In this document: positions 35,491 through 44,928 of the stretch, in pieces
Position numbering within the stretch: position 1 is the first letter of the stretch
How the letters are laid out: every line of letters begins with the position of its first letter
From: Halobacteriovorax vibrionivorans
GTDB taxonomy: Bacteria > Bdellovibrionota > Bacteriovoracia > Bacteriovoracales > Bacteriovoracaceae
Assembly: GCF_003346865.1 (NCBI RefSeq)
Contig: NZ_QDKL01000001.1
Span: 248,001 to 312,000 of the forward strand
Direction: 5' to 3'
DNA: 64,000 bases
Program-made: the position numbers and the translations under genes
The notes under the pieces: generated by a model
The model's database searches: none
Seen by the model: only the letters and a program-made list of their open reading frames with translations
What the model was told of the DNA's origin: nothing

Positions 35491-35551
35491 ACCCTTGACA
35501 CTCTCCCAACTGCTCCCATCTTTATGTTACACAATTAATAAATGAGGTAAC

Positions 35552-36100
35552 ATGTTTCCAATATTGCTATTATTATTTACTGTGGTTCCGGCCATTGAGA
35601 TCTACCTACTATTTTCGATCGGTGGACAAATTGGTGGTGCCAATACATTTCTTGTTGTTGTACTAACAGGGATCATAGGTGCAGCACTAGCAAAGTCTCA
35701 AGGCGCAGCTCTTTTAGCAAAAATCCAAGGTGAGCTTTCTCAAGGTCGAGTTCCAGCTTCAAGCTTTATTCACGGACTACTTGTTTTTGGTGGTGGGCTA
35801 CTTCTTTTAACTCCAGGTTTTTTAACAGATATTCTAGGCCTATCGATGGTTCTTCCTCTTACAAGACATCTTTGGGCCATGTATATGAGAAAGTTCTTTC
35901 TTAAATCAATTCAAACAGGAAATATGCAATTTTACTCCTTCAAAAATGGCGGTGGATTCTCATCTTATAGTGGAAATGCTTACAATACTCGAGCTCGCTT
36001 TGAGGAACAGTTTGAAAAGGCCCAGGATAATCGTGAAGAAAGTCATGGAGCACGTCAAGTTGACGCAAACACCTTTGAAGTTGACTACGAAAAGAAGTAA
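35552..36100 (+). CDS. fxsA: FxsA-family membrane protein
   Basis: The 182-aa protein has the FxsA pattern: LLLFTVVPAIEIYLLFSIGG, then VVLTGIIGAALAKSQG, and GLLLLTPGFLTDILG, giving two to three membrane segments in the first 110 residues and a hydrophilic tail. FxsA in E. coli eases exclusion of phage T7 by the F plasmid when overexpressed; its normal role is not established. GAGG lies before the ATG. It leads a tight plus-strand run with threonine deaminase, AstE-like and FMN reductase genes (gaps of 9-16 bases). Confidence 0.9.
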   Translation: MFPILLLLFTVVPAIEIYLLFSIGGQIGGANTFLVVVLTGIIGAALAKSQGAALLAKIQGELSQGRVPASSFIHGLLVFGGGLLLLTPGFLTDILGLSMVLPLTRHLWAMYMRKFFLKSIQTGNMQFYSFKNGGGFSSYSGNAYNTRARFEEQFEKAQDNREESHGARQVDANTFEVDYEKK

Positions 36101-36109
36101 GATTTCCTT

Positions 36110-37333
36110 ATGACAGATAAATTAATTGTAGACCTAAATGATATTAAAGAGGCCCGTCTTAATATAGAAAATCGAATTATTAAGACACCTTTAACCTATT
36201 CAACAACTTTAAGTGAGAAGTTCAATTGTGAAGTTTATTTAAAACTAGAAAACTTACAATTAACTGGAGCATATAAAGTTAGAGGAGCACTTAATCGCCT
36301 CTCAAAACTTTCAGAAGAAGAAAAAGAAAAAGGCGTCATTGCATCTTCAGCAGGAAATCATGCTCAAGGGGTTGCTCTTGCGGCGAAACAGCTCGGTATA
36401 AAAGCGACAATTGTAATGCCGGAATCGACTCCACTTGCAAAGATACAAGGAACAAAGAAGTTTGGTGCTGAAGTAATTCTTCACGGTAATTTCTATGATG
36501 ATGCCTATCAAAAAGCTTTAGAGATCCAAAGAGAAAATGGCCAAGTCTTTATTCATCCATTTAATGATAAAGATATTATTGCGGGACAAGGAACAATTGG
36601 GCTTGAGATCTTAGATGAACTAAGTGATGCCGATATTATTGCCGTTCCAATTGGTGGCGGAGGATTAATTTCAGGGATCGCCACTGCAATTAAAGAAAGT
36701 GGTTCAAAGTGTCACGTTGTTGGAGTTGAAGCATCTGAAATGCCGGCCATGAAACAATCTCAAGAAAAAGGCCACATCACAACAATTGAAAAGAAGAAAA
36801 CGATTGCCGATGGAATCGCTGTAACAACTGTTCTTGATAATACCTTTGATATAGTAAAAAAATATGTTGATGAGATAGTAACAGTCAAAGAAACTGAAAT
36901 TTCTCATGCTATCGTTACCTTATTAGAATACGAGAAGATATTAACAGAAGGCGCTGGAGCCGCATCAGTGGCATCTCTCCTCTATGATCAATTAAGTGAT
37001 ATTAAAGGAAAAAAAGTTGTTCTAGTGGTTAGTGGTGGAAATATAGACTTAAATATTCTTGATCGAATTATTGAAAGAGGACTTGTAACATCTGGACGCT
37101 CTTGTTCAATTGTTGTTAATGTTCCCGATACACCTGGTACAATTGCACATATCGCAAGTATCATTGGTGGCAAAGAAGCTAATATTTTAGAAATTCACCA
37201 CAATAGGGCCTTCACAACAAGTGTTCTTGGAGAAACAGAAGTTGAATTTACACTTGAAACGAGAGGACATTTGCATATTCGTGAAATTGTTGATGAACTG
37301 ACGTCAAAAGGTTTTAGTGCAAAGCGCGTATAA
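36110..37333 (+). CDS. ilvA: Threonine ammonia-lyase (deaminase) with C-terminal ACT domain
   Basis: The 407-aa fold-type II PLP enzyme has Schiff-base Lys56 in LTGAYKVRGA, SSAGNHAQG binding substrate, and VPIGGGGLISG binding the PLP phosphate. The last 75 residues form one ACT-like regulatory domain (CSIVVNVPDTPGTIAHIASI). It converts threonine to 2-oxobutyrate and ammonia. The one-ACT-domain length is closer to short TdcB/IlvA forms than to the 514-aa E. coli IlvA, so a biosynthetic or catabolic role cannot be told from sequence. It is nine bases after fxsA. Confidence 0.92.
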   Translation: MTDKLIVDLNDIKEARLNIENRIIKTPLTYSTTLSEKFNCEVYLKLENLQLTGAYKVRGALNRLSKLSEEEKEKGVIASSAGNHAQGVALAAKQLGIKATIVMPESTPLAKIQGTKKFGAEVILHGNFYDDAYQKALEIQRENGQVFIHPFNDKDIIAGQGTIGLEILDELSDADIIAVPIGGGGLISGIATAIKESGSKCHVVGVEASEMPAMKQSQEKGHITTIEKKKTIADGIAVTTVLDNTFDIVKKYVDEIVTVKETEISHAIVTLLEYEKILTEGAGAASVASLLYDQLSDIKGKKVVLVVSGGNIDLNILDRIIERGLVTSGRSCSIVVNVPDTPGTIAHIASIIGGKEANILEIHHNRAFTTSVLGETEVEFTLETRGHLHIREIVDELTSKGFSAKRV

Positions 37334-37344
37334 AAGGATGGCCT

Positions 37345-38328
37345 GTGACAGAATTTAACTTTCTAAAAACAACAAGAGAAAATGAAGAGCACCTAGAAAA
37401 GAGCTCATTTGTAAAAAATGATATTCGTTTTGATATTCTTGATACAGGAATCATTAAGGCAACTCCTAAGCTTCTTTCAACAGAAGATGCTTTTATCATT
37501 TCCTGTGGGATTCACGGCAATGAAACGGCCCCAATTGAATTTACAAATGAAATTCTCAATAAACTGGTTGCAGGCTCTTTAAACTTAGTGGCTCCAACTC
37601 TATTTATATTTGGTAACCCAAAGGCCATGAATATAGGTAAAAGGTTTAGTGAATACAACCTCAACCGATGCTTTAACGGTGCATATAAGAACTTAGATGA
37701 ATATTATGAAAAGTCACGAGCAGAAGTTATTGAAAAGGTCTGTTTTGATTTTTATAAAGAGGTAAAAGATAAAGACCTTTTTCACTTCGACCTTCACTGC
37801 GCTCTAAAAAAGAGTATGATTGAAAGGTTTGCTCTTGTCCCTAAAAACGAAGAGCGTAAACGTGACGATGAATTTAATCTAATTTTAGCTAATATGGGAA
37901 TCGAAGCGTCACTCTTTTCACACAAAGAATCAACCGTATTTAGCTCATTTTCATTTACTAACTTTAATGCATTTAGTGCAACTGTAGAGCTTGGCAAAGT
38001 TTATCCTTTTGGACAAAACCCACCTGGAAAGTTTCAAGCGGCACAAGAGACTATCGAAAAACTATTAAGTGGACATGAGTTAGAAAAGAAGAAAGCACCA
38101 AAGGCATTTACAATCTTTGAATCAATTAATAAAGAATTTGAAGACTTCAAATTTACTTTTGAGGAAGAAGAAAGTGCTAATTTCACCCCTTTTAAAAAAG
38201 GTGAGCATATATTTACACAAAATGCACAACCTTACCTTTGCCCGGAAGAAAATTTACGAATGATTTTTCCCAATTCAAAGGTGATACTAGGACAAAGAGC
38301 ATTATTACTAATCAAGGAACTTGAATAA
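37345..38328 (+). CDS. Succinylglutamate desuccinylase/aspartoacylase (AstE) family zinc enzyme
   Basis: The 327-aa protein has zinc-binding CGIHGNETAPIE (His and Glu ligands), RCFNGAY, and FHFDLHCALKK (third ligand His). The general-base Glu is probably in SATVELGKVYPFGQ. These fit AstE, which removes succinate from succinylglutamate in arginine catabolism. No other ast gene is in view, so the true acyl-amino-acid substrate is open. It starts at GTG with AAGGA upstream, 11 bases after ilvA. Confidence 0.85.
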   Translation: MTEFNFLKTTRENEEHLEKSSFVKNDIRFDILDTGIIKATPKLLSTEDAFIISCGIHGNETAPIEFTNEILNKLVAGSLNLVAPTLFIFGNPKAMNIGKRFSEYNLNRCFNGAYKNLDEYYEKSRAEVIEKVCFDFYKEVKDKDLFHFDLHCALKKSMIERFALVPKNEERKRDDEFNLILANMGIEASLFSHKESTVFSSFSFTNFNAFSATVELGKVYPFGQNPPGKFQAAQETIEKLLSGHELEKKKAPKAFTIFESINKEFEDFKFTFEEEESANFTPFKKGEHIFTQNAQPYLCPEENLRMIFPNSKVILGQRALLLIKELE

Positions 38329-38344
38329 CTGATCAGGAGAAAAT

Positions 38345-38851
38345 ATGAGTGACTTTTTAATCGTTGCTGCAAGTGACGGAATGAATTTAAAAATGGCAGA
38401 GACACTAGAAAGCCTGTCTAAAGATACGGATGAATCATTTGAAGTTGTAAAATTAAGTGACTTCAACCTTCCTCTTTATACGACTCAAGAAGAGGAAAAT
38501 GGAATTCCAGAAGATGGGAAAAAGCTAACTGAGAAATTTATTGCTGCAAAGGGATTTGTTTTTCTGACACCTGAATATAATGGCTCTGTTTCACCATCTT
38601 TTGTCAATGCAATCGCATGGGTATCTCGTTCGGGTGGAGAATCTTGGAGAGAAGCGTTTGTTAATAAGCCAGCTTTAATCGGAACTCACTCCGGAGGTGG
38701 CGGCCAATACGTTCTAGGAGCTATGTTAAATCAACTTTCATTTATTGGTATGAATGTCCTAGGTCGTAAATTACTTACAAATTATGGCAAGCCATTAAAT
38801 GAAGACGCTGCAAAAGGCGCACTAGAAGAATTAGTAAAAATTGCAAAATAA
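38345..38851 (+). CDS. NAD(P)H-dependent FMN reductase family protein
   Basis: The 168-aa flavodoxin-like protein has phosphate-binding loop VAASDGMNLKMAETL, the family marker FLTPEYNGSVSPSFVNAIAW, and HSGGGGQYVL. Such enzymes reduce FMN, quinones or azo dyes with NAD(P)H. CAGGAGAAAAT precedes the ATG. It is last in the fxsA-ilvA-astE-like run and is followed by a strong terminator. Confidence 0.87.
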   Translation: MSDFLIVAASDGMNLKMAETLESLSKDTDESFEVVKLSDFNLPLYTTQEEENGIPEDGKKLTEKFIAAKGFVFLTPEYNGSVSPSFVNAIAWVSRSGGESWREAFVNKPALIGTHSGGGGQYVLGAMLNQLSFIGMNVLGRKLLTNYGKPLNEDAAKGALEELVKIAK

Positions 38852-38860
38852 GAAATAAAA

Positions 38861-38882
38861 AAGGCTCCTTTTTGGAGCCTTT
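38861..38882 (+). terminator. Strong bidirectional terminator
   Basis: AAGGCTCC/GGAGCCTT stem with a 5-base T loop, flanked by A-runs and T-runs, between convergent genes. Confidence 0.92.
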
Positions 38883-38883
38883 T

Positions 38884-39354
38884 TTATTTTTGACATGATT
38901 TTAATAGAACGAGTTTTTCAGGTGGTTCAATGACCATTGCACATCCCCCAACCTTCTGAGACTTAGAAGTTGTATTTAACATAAAAGTAATTGTATCTTT
39001 AACAACACTACTATTACCTTTTGTATCAACCACATTTACCTGATAAGAAGCTCGATATTGAAAAATCTCTTTATCAATTAACTCGACCTTCTCTATTTTG
39101 ATATTCGATTTTGAATCTAGAATATATTCTAAGTTTTTAGGATCATCATAATCAGGATCATGATTGAAACGATATTCTTTAAACTCTTCTTTTAAACACT
39201 GTTTTTTTGCACCTGTAATAAGACGAATTCCACTCATTTCGATAGAAATTAAATCCTTTGCAACTGTCTTTGGATCTTTATTCTTTGGACAAAGATCACT
39301 TGCACTTACAGATATAAATAAAAAGGCTGCTATGAGTATTTTAGTAACCATCAT
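38884..39354 (-). CDS. Small secreted protein of unknown function
   Basis: The 156-aa protein has a signal peptide (KILIAAFLFISVSA) and a mature part of about 135 residues with four cysteines, including one near the start (DLCPKNKD) and one three residues from the C-terminus (KSCQK). The body is beta-rich (IEKVELIDKEIFQYRASYQV). Tandem ATGs follow AGGAGG. The gene overlaps the end of the NlpC-like lipoprotein gene by 14 bases, so the two are likely translated together. No family recognised. Confidence 0.62.
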   Translation of the reverse strand: MMVTKILIAAFLFISVSASDLCPKNKDPKTVAKDLISIEMSGIRLITGAKKQCLKEEFKEYRFNHDPDYDDPKNLEYILDSKSNIKIEKVELIDKEIFQYRASYQVNVVDTKGNSSVVKDTITFMLNTTSKSQKVGGCAMVIEPPEKLVLLKSCQK

Positions 39355-40636
39355 TTAGCCTCCTTTCTCCAAAGCACTGATTAATACATTCTTCACCCTT
39401 GAGTTTACCATAGTCTTCATAATAACAGGCAGGGTTGCCAGAATCATGACGAAGAATACTAAAACGTCCACTTCTCATCTTTTGTGAAGAAGCTCTTCCC
39501 TGCACTAGTCTCGTACAGGCCGTTCTTGCTTGTGCCAGCAAATTATTGAACATTGTTGAACGCTTAGTTGCATGAATCCTAGCTGAGACTCTTGCTGGCC
39601 CATAATTATTTAGGGCACCACTGTGAATATATGTAAAATCAAAATCATTAATCGTTATCGAATTACAGCTATTTGATTCTGCGGCACCGCGAATCCCAAG
39701 AGGGTCAGGCCCTGCTGTATCCACCATAAGAACATGGCTTCCCTTTAAATTTATAATATCACCTGACTGAATCGAATATGGAAGATCAAACTCCACAGGC
39801 TTTACACACGAATCTGAATTATCTGAAGCGTAATGAAGAGATGTCGTCGTCAGTGAATTAAAGTCACGATCTGATTTATTAAACTTTAATCCTTCCGCTG
39901 CAAATGCGGCCGAAATAAACTCAGAACAATCGATACCAGAAGCTTGAACATTATTTTTTGCAACACCTTGACCTCTTGTAAAGAGATTGATTTCACGACT
40001 TCTTAGTCCCTTTCTTGAACCATAGCCATAAACAGGAGGCCTCTGAGTTGTATCAATACATTTTTCCGAAGGAAATTCAGGGTCTTTATCCAGCTGACTT
40101 AATATTCCATGAGAATTAACCATTGCTTGCCTATTAGTAATAACTCTCTGCTTAAAGTCACTTCCATCAGTCAAGGTTGCAGGACGAGTAGAGACACCAC
40201 TAAGCCTTGGTGTCGTTTCATCCATAACAAAATCAATTGCATCACAACTTTGATATATCGTTGCTAAGACTCGTCTGGCACCCATCGAGCCTCGCGTATA
40301 CATAGTGCCATATGCATAATCCTTATCTGCTTCATCGATATTACACTGTCCGGTAAACGACAAGCTTTCATTAATATAGTTATTAACTTCACTAGATGAA
40401 GGAAAATTTGTATAATCATCAGTAAGATCTTCCATCGCCTCTTGTGATGATCTGTCTTTAATTGGCCTTCCATCCGGACCAATGACATCATCAACAGCAT
40501 CAAGAATATCTGATTCTTTATAGATACGTTCGGCCATCATCTGAGATTGACCATTTTGAATTTGGTCACCAGTCATCTGACATGACGTACTCACGGCCAA
40601 AATTATGAATATAGAAATAATGTGTTTTAAACTCAT
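39341..40636 (-). CDS. Lipoprotein with NlpC/P60-like peptidase domain
   Basis: In this 431-aa protein the signal peptide ends in lipobox VSTSC. The C-terminal half holds a papain-like NlpC/P60-type core: ASGIDCSEFISAAFAAEGL with nucleophile Cys, then SGDIINLKGSHVLMVD with catalytic His. The third polar residue is not clear. It likely cleaves peptidoglycan peptides or similar amides in the periplasm. An N-terminal region of about 190 residues (helical, with VDDVIGPDGRPIKDR) is unassigned. It is divergent from the trypsin-like protease gene and followed by a secreted protein gene overlapping by 14 bases. Confidence 0.72.
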   Translation of the reverse strand: MSLKHIISIFIILAVSTSCQMTGDQIQNGQSQMMAERIYKESDILDAVDDVIGPDGRPIKDRSSQEAMEDLTDDYTNFPSSSEVNNYINESLSFTGQCNIDEADKDYAYGTMYTRGSMGARRVLATIYQSCDAIDFVMDETTPRLSGVSTRPATLTDGSDFKQRVITNRQAMVNSHGILSQLDKDPEFPSEKCIDTTQRPPVYGYGSRKGLRSREINLFTRGQGVAKNNVQASGIDCSEFISAAFAAEGLKFNKSDRDFNSLTTTSLHYASDNSDSCVKPVEFDLPYSIQSGDIINLKGSHVLMVDTAGPDPLGIRGAAESNSCNSITINDFDFTYIHSGALNNYGPARVSARIHATKRSTMFNNLLAQARTACTRLVQGRASSQKMRSGRFSILRHDSGNPACYYEDYGKLKGEECINQCFGERRLNDGY

Positions 40637-40829
40637 CTAAGTTCTCTCATCTCGGTAACTTATCGGTAAATTTCACCATAACTTTAAATGTAATATCAAT
40701 AACTTATTAACTTCACTCAATAGTATTCATGGGATGTAAGAACTTGTTACAAATTACTCATGACGCTACCCTGTACTTTTTACACATAACGTTGATAGAA
40801 GGATGCACGCACAAAAATAAGGAAAGAAA

Positions 40830-41714
40830 ATGAATTTTAACTTCAATGTATTACTCACTCTTACTCTACTTCTATCATCTGTTAACACTCTTGCTATCGA
40901 TAAGGTTGTTTACGGTGAAGATAATCGACTAGATCAATATGAAGTTATGAATCAAACAAAGCTAGATCTTCAAAGATCAACTCTAGCAATGATACCAAAA
41001 AACAAATTAAAGAAACAAAAAAATCAAGACTCAGATACATACAAGGCCATCGACTCTAAAATCAACCTTTGTGAAGGCGAAAGATTTAATAAACAAGTCG
41101 ACGTTGCAGACTGTTCAGGCTTTCTAATTGAAAAAGATGGAAGACAATATGTTGCAACGGCAGGTCACTGTGCAACTTCAGTAACAGATTGCTACGATAA
41201 TTACTGGGTTTTTGATTATTCAAAAAAAGATCCTCGCGACGATGCTAGAACAATTGAAGCAAAGAATGTTTATTCTTGTAAGAGAATTGTAGTACAAAAA
41301 CTTAGCCGTTACACAGGTGAAGACTTCGCCCTAATTGAATTAGATAGAAGAGTTGAAGATCGTGCACCACTTGAATACCGAACGAAGAAATCTGAAAATA
41401 TTAGAAAAGGTGAAAAAGTATTTGTTATTGGACACCCATCAGGTCTGCCTTCAAAAGTAGCTGCAGGAGCCTATGTACGTGATGATAGCGACTTCTATAG
41501 CTTCGAAACAAACCTAGATACATTCTCTGGGAACTCAGGTTCAGCAGTATTCAACGAAGAAACAGGAATCGTTGAAGGAATCCTAGTTCGTGGAGACGAA
41601 GACTACAAATACAATGCTCGTAAAGATTGTTACGAAGCAAATGTTTGTAAAATGGGTAGCTGTGGCGGTGAAGAAGTATTCAGAATGAATAGAATTCTCT
41701 ACCTAGGAAGATAA
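40830..41714 (+). CDS. Secreted trypsin-like serine protease (S1 fold)
   Basis: The 294-aa protein has a signal peptide ending LLSSVNTLA. The triad is visible: His113 in VATAGHCA, Asp165 in GEDFALIEL, and Ser236 in FSGNSGSAVF. Cysteines flanking the His loop suggest disulfides. The short propeptide-like segment (residues 24-80) is basic. The substrate pocket cannot be assigned with confidence. Predatory bacteria secrete many S1 proteases to digest prey; that role is inference. It is monocistronic, with AAGGAAAGAAA before the ATG. Confidence 0.92.
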   Translation: MNFNFNVLLTLTLLLSSVNTLAIDKVVYGEDNRLDQYEVMNQTKLDLQRSTLAMIPKNKLKKQKNQDSDTYKAIDSKINLCEGERFNKQVDVADCSGFLIEKDGRQYVATAGHCATSVTDCYDNYWVFDYSKKDPRDDARTIEAKNVYSCKRIVVQKLSRYTGEDFALIELDRRVEDRAPLEYRTKKSENIRKGEKVFVIGHPSGLPSKVAAGAYVRDDSDFYSFETNLDTFSGNSGSAVFNEETGIVEGILVRGDEDYKYNARKDCYEANVCKMGSCGGEEVFRMNRILYLGR

Positions 41715-41716
41715 AA

Positions 41717-42190
41717 CTATAAAGAAAACTTACCTTCCAAGCAAGAGTTCACACGTTCTTTTGCTTGGTTGAGATCCTCATTAAAAACTGCTCCAACTTC
41801 AATCGATAGATTCTCAAGTAGCATTTCAAGATATTTCGACTCTGCTGCGCCTTTGTCACTAATTTGAAGTAGCTGTTGAATATTAGTTACAAAAGTATCG
41901 ATATCTTGTTTTTGAATATTAGACTTAAAGAAGTTAATACGATCCTTTTTAGAGTCAAACTCTAAAGGCTTACTCTCTTCAGTAATACGATCAAGAGTTT
42001 TACTTAATTCATTTTCAGAACTTAAAGGGCGAAAAGCATCTTCTTTTACCGTTGGAATCATTGTAGTTGAGCGACCTTCAGTAGACTCAATAATATAAAA
42101 CTCTGCACCACTCATATCTTTAATTTCTGTTATAACACCAACACCAAAGTTTATTGATACTACTTCTTGTCCGATTTCTAATTTTGGCAT
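41717..42190 (-). CDS. CarD/CdnL-family RNA polymerase-interacting regulator
   Basis: In this 157-aa protein, N-terminal residues 1-60 form the RNA-polymerase-interacting Tudor-like domain (LEIGQEVVSINFGVGVITEI, then ADFYII-type strand AEFYIIES). The C-terminal helical domain corresponds to the DNA-binding part of CdnL/CarD (LSKTLDRITEESK, FKSNIQK, SKYLEMLLENL). Such proteins stabilise the open promoter complex, notably at rRNA promoters. It converges with the protease gene with a 2-base gap and diverges from hutU. Confidence 0.85.
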   Translation of the reverse strand: MPKLEIGQEVVSINFGVGVITEIKDMSGAEFYIIESTEGRSTTMIPTVKEDAFRPLSSENELSKTLDRITEESKPLEFDSKKDRINFFKSNIQKQDIDTFVTNIQQLLQISDKGAAESKYLEMLLENLSIEVGAVFNEDLNQAKERVNSCLEGKFSL

Positions 42191-42352
42191 AATTCCCCTT
42201 TCGTTAGATAATTATTATATCACACTTGAATTCGATTTTCTCTAAGGCATTTGATTCGTAACGAGACACGTCAAATGACACCATTAGCTTTCTAGATAAT
42301 GAGTAAAGTGATATAAGCCTTTTAATATACATAAGTACAAGGGGTATTAAGA

Positions 42353-44356
42353 GTGAATAATAATTCTTTTCAACAGGCAATATTAGAAGGTATTCCTAAG
42401 GTTTTACCAAAATATAAGAAATATGAAGAAGATATTAACCACGCACCTAAGCGCAAGAAAATACTTAATCAAGAAGAAGAGAAGCTTGCCCTTAAAAATG
42501 CACTACGCTACTTCCCAAGTGATTTACATGCTGAACTAATTCCAGAGTTTAAGGAAGAGCTTGAAAAGTACGGTCGTATCTATATGTATCGCTATCGCCC
42601 TGATTATAAAATTCATGCGCGATCGATTGATGAGTACCCTCACAAGTCAAAACAAGCAGCGGCCATCATGCTAATGCTTTCAAATAACTTAGACTATGCT
42701 GTAGCTCAACACCCTCATGAGCTAATCACTTATGGTGGAAACGGTGCCGTTTTTCAAAACTGGGCCCAGTATCTTTTAACAATGCAATATCTTGCGACAA
42801 TGACAGATGAGCAAACACTCGTTCTCTACTCTGGTCATCCAGCAGGATTATTTCCATCCCACAAAGATGCACCAAGAGTTGTTGTGACTAATGGAATGAT
42901 GATTCCAAATTACTCAAAGCCAGATGACTGGGAAAAATTCAATGCACTTGGAGTAACTCAATACGGACAAATGACAGCAGGTTCATTTATGTATATTGGG
43001 CCACAAGGAATTGTTCACGGAACAACTATCACTGTTTTAAATGCTCTAAGAAAAATTTCTAAAGAGGCCGTTACTGAAACAGCTGGTAAAGTTTTTGTTA
43101 CTGCAGGACTTGGTGGAATGTCTGGAGCGCAACCGAAAGCCGCGGTTATCGCAGGTTGTATCGGTGTTGTTGCGGAAGTCAATCCAAAGGCCGTAAAGAC
43201 TCGCCATGAGCAAGGATGGGTTGATGAAGTTTTCACTGATCTTGATGAGCTAATGGCAAGAATTAAAAAAGCACAAGATAATAAAGAAGCTGTCTCCCTT
43301 GCTTACCAGGGAAATATCATTAACCTTTGGGAGAAGATTGCTGACAGTGATCTTCATATTGATATTGGCTCTGACCAAACTTCTCTTCATAATCCTTGGG
43401 CCGGAGGTTACTACCCTGCTGATCTTTCATTTGAAGAATCAAATGAGATGATGGCAAATAACCCAGAACAATTTAAAGTTGAAGTTAGGAAGAGTTTAAT
43501 AAGACACGTAAACGCGGTTAATAAACTTGCAGATAAAGGAATGTACTTCTTTGACTACGGAAATGCATTCTTACTTGAAGCATCTCGCGCAGGTGCTGAT
43601 ATTATGAAAGAAGGATCTACTGAAGACTTCAAGTACCCTTCATACGTTCAAGATATCATGGGCCCAATGTGCTTTGACTATGGCTTTGGTCCATTTAGAT
43701 GGGTTTGTACTTCTAGCACTCAAGAGGATCTTGATTTAACAGATCAACTTGCAACAGAAGTTCTTGAAAGACTAATGCAAGAGTCACCAAAAGAGATTAC
43801 ACAACAGATGCAAGATAATATTACTTGGATTAAAGGTGCTAAAGAGAACGACCTTGTGGTTGGCTCAAAAGCACGTATCCTTTATGCTGATAGCGATGGA
43901 AGAATTGAAATTGCTCTTGCCTTTAATAAGGCCCTTCGTGAAGGAAAGCTTAAGGCACCAGTAGTTCTAGGTCGTGACCACCACGATGTTTCAGGAACAG
44001 ACTCTCCTTTTAGAGAGACATCAAATATTTATGACGGTTCTCGCTTCACAGCTGATATGGCCGTACAAAACTTCGTTGGTGACTCATTTAGAGGAGCAAC
44101 TTGGATCTCTCTTCACAACGGCGGAGGTGTCGGTTGGGGTGAAGTTATGAACGGTGGTTTTGGAATGGTTCTCGATGGAAGCGAAGATTGTGATCGCCGT
44201 ATTAAGTCAATGCTATTTTGGGATGTGAATAACGGAATTAACCGTAGAAGCTGGGCCCGTAATGAAGGTGCAACTTTTGCAATTAAGAGAGCGATGGAAA
44301 AAGAGCCTCTTTTAAAAGTCACTCTACCAAATCTCGTTGATGATAAGTTATTATAA
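42353..44356 (+). CDS. hutU: Urocanate hydratase (long form)
   Basis: The 667-aa protein carries urocanase hallmarks: YGGNGAVFQNWAQY, FPSHKDAPRVVVTNGMMIPN, MTAGSFMYIGPQGIVHGT, NAD-binding GLGGMSGAQPKAA, YGFGPFRWVCTS and WISLHNGGGVGWGE. It hydrates urocanate to imidazolonepropionate in histidine breakdown. It is about 110 residues longer than the 555-aa Pseudomonas type, matching a known long class. It starts at GTG with AAGGGG upstream. No hutH, hutI or hutG is in this window. A terminator follows. Confidence 0.96.
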   Translation: MNNNSFQQAILEGIPKVLPKYKKYEEDINHAPKRKKILNQEEEKLALKNALRYFPSDLHAELIPEFKEELEKYGRIYMYRYRPDYKIHARSIDEYPHKSKQAAAIMLMLSNNLDYAVAQHPHELITYGGNGAVFQNWAQYLLTMQYLATMTDEQTLVLYSGHPAGLFPSHKDAPRVVVTNGMMIPNYSKPDDWEKFNALGVTQYGQMTAGSFMYIGPQGIVHGTTITVLNALRKISKEAVTETAGKVFVTAGLGGMSGAQPKAAVIAGCIGVVAEVNPKAVKTRHEQGWVDEVFTDLDELMARIKKAQDNKEAVSLAYQGNIINLWEKIADSDLHIDIGSDQTSLHNPWAGGYYPADLSFEESNEMMANNPEQFKVEVRKSLIRHVNAVNKLADKGMYFFDYGNAFLLEASRAGADIMKEGSTEDFKYPSYVQDIMGPMCFDYGFGPFRWVCTSSTQEDLDLTDQLATEVLERLMQESPKEITQQMQDNITWIKGAKENDLVVGSKARILYADSDGRIEIALAFNKALREGKLKAPVVLGRDHHDVSGTDSPFRETSNIYDGSRFTADMAVQNFVGDSFRGATWISLHNGGGVGWGEVMNGGFGMVLDGSEDCDRRIKSMLFWDVNNGINRRSWARNEGATFAIKRAMEKEPLLKVTLPNLVDDKLL

Positions 44357-44364
44357 TAAAAAAG

Positions 44365-44386
44365 AGAGCTCCCATAAGGGAGCTCT
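44365..44386 (+). terminator. Intrinsic terminator after hutU
   Basis: Perfect 9-bp stem AGAGCTCCC/GGGAGCTCT with loop ATAA, then ACTTTTATT. A-runs upstream let it also serve the convergent 84-aa gene. Confidence 0.9.
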
Positions 44387-44395
44387 ACTTTTATT

Positions 44396-44650
44396 CTATG
44401 CCACAGCTCGATAGTTAAGGCTAAAGGGGTAATATATCTCCTGGGCATCTTTATTAATTATATCTTCGACCAAAGATATAAATTCAAATTCATCTAATCC
44501 ATTTAAGGAAGCAGCAGTCCAAATTGGTGTTAATTTCTCTGAGAATAAATCGGCATTAAAATCACCATCAATCGTCGTTTCTAAATAGATACCTTGAACT
44601 TCATTTCTTGCTTCATTTAAAAATGTTTGCTTAAAATTATCTTTTTGCAT
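44396..44650 (-). CDS. 84-aa protein, paralogue A of a small unknown family
   Basis: Starts MQKDNFKQTFLNEARNEV. It is a helical acidic protein without signal or membrane segment. It is about 40% identical without gaps to the 84-aa product at 45914-46168 (34 of 84 by hand count). Shared positions include IxGxFNxDxFxEKLxxIW, NGLxExEF, LVxxII and PF near the end. AGGGG precedes the ATG. Both paralogues sit on the minus strand on either side of a DMT transporter gene. Function unknown. Confidence 0.7.
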   Translation of the reverse strand: MQKDNFKQTFLNEARNEVQGIYLETTIDGDFNADLFSEKLTPIWTAASLNGLDEFEFISLVEDIINKDAQEIYYPFSLNYRAVA

Positions 44651-44856
44651 TAAACGTCCCCTGAAAAAATAAGTAGCGTGTACTTCATTTCTACAAATCT
44701 ATTTTGCTACAATTTTTAAATACTAATAATTTTTTTGGATACTCGTTTAATTTCAAGTACTTCTGAAGATGAACAATAAATGATCTTTGCTTTTGTCAAA
44801 AAAATTTCGTCACTTTTTCATGGCACCAAACAATTTCAGTTTAAGCCCTTTCAAAA

Positions 44857-44872
44857 CTAACGATATCGTTAG
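44857..44872. promoter_or_regulatory. 16-bp perfect palindrome upstream of the transporter gene
   Basis: CTAACGATATCGTTAG reads the same on both strands, 57 bases before the DMT transporter start. It is a candidate dimeric-repressor operator. As RNA it could also form a weak hairpin (6-bp stem, loop ATAT) before GCTTTTG. Confidence 0.45.
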
Positions 44873-44928
44873 GCTTTTGTCGCTCTTTTCCCATTGTTTT
44901 CTATTTCAATTCAATTTATATTGGCCCC

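Noticed and set aside
35495..35500. Perfect TTGACA upstream of fxsA
   Set aside because: No acceptable -10 box at 16-18 bases; not reported as a promoter.
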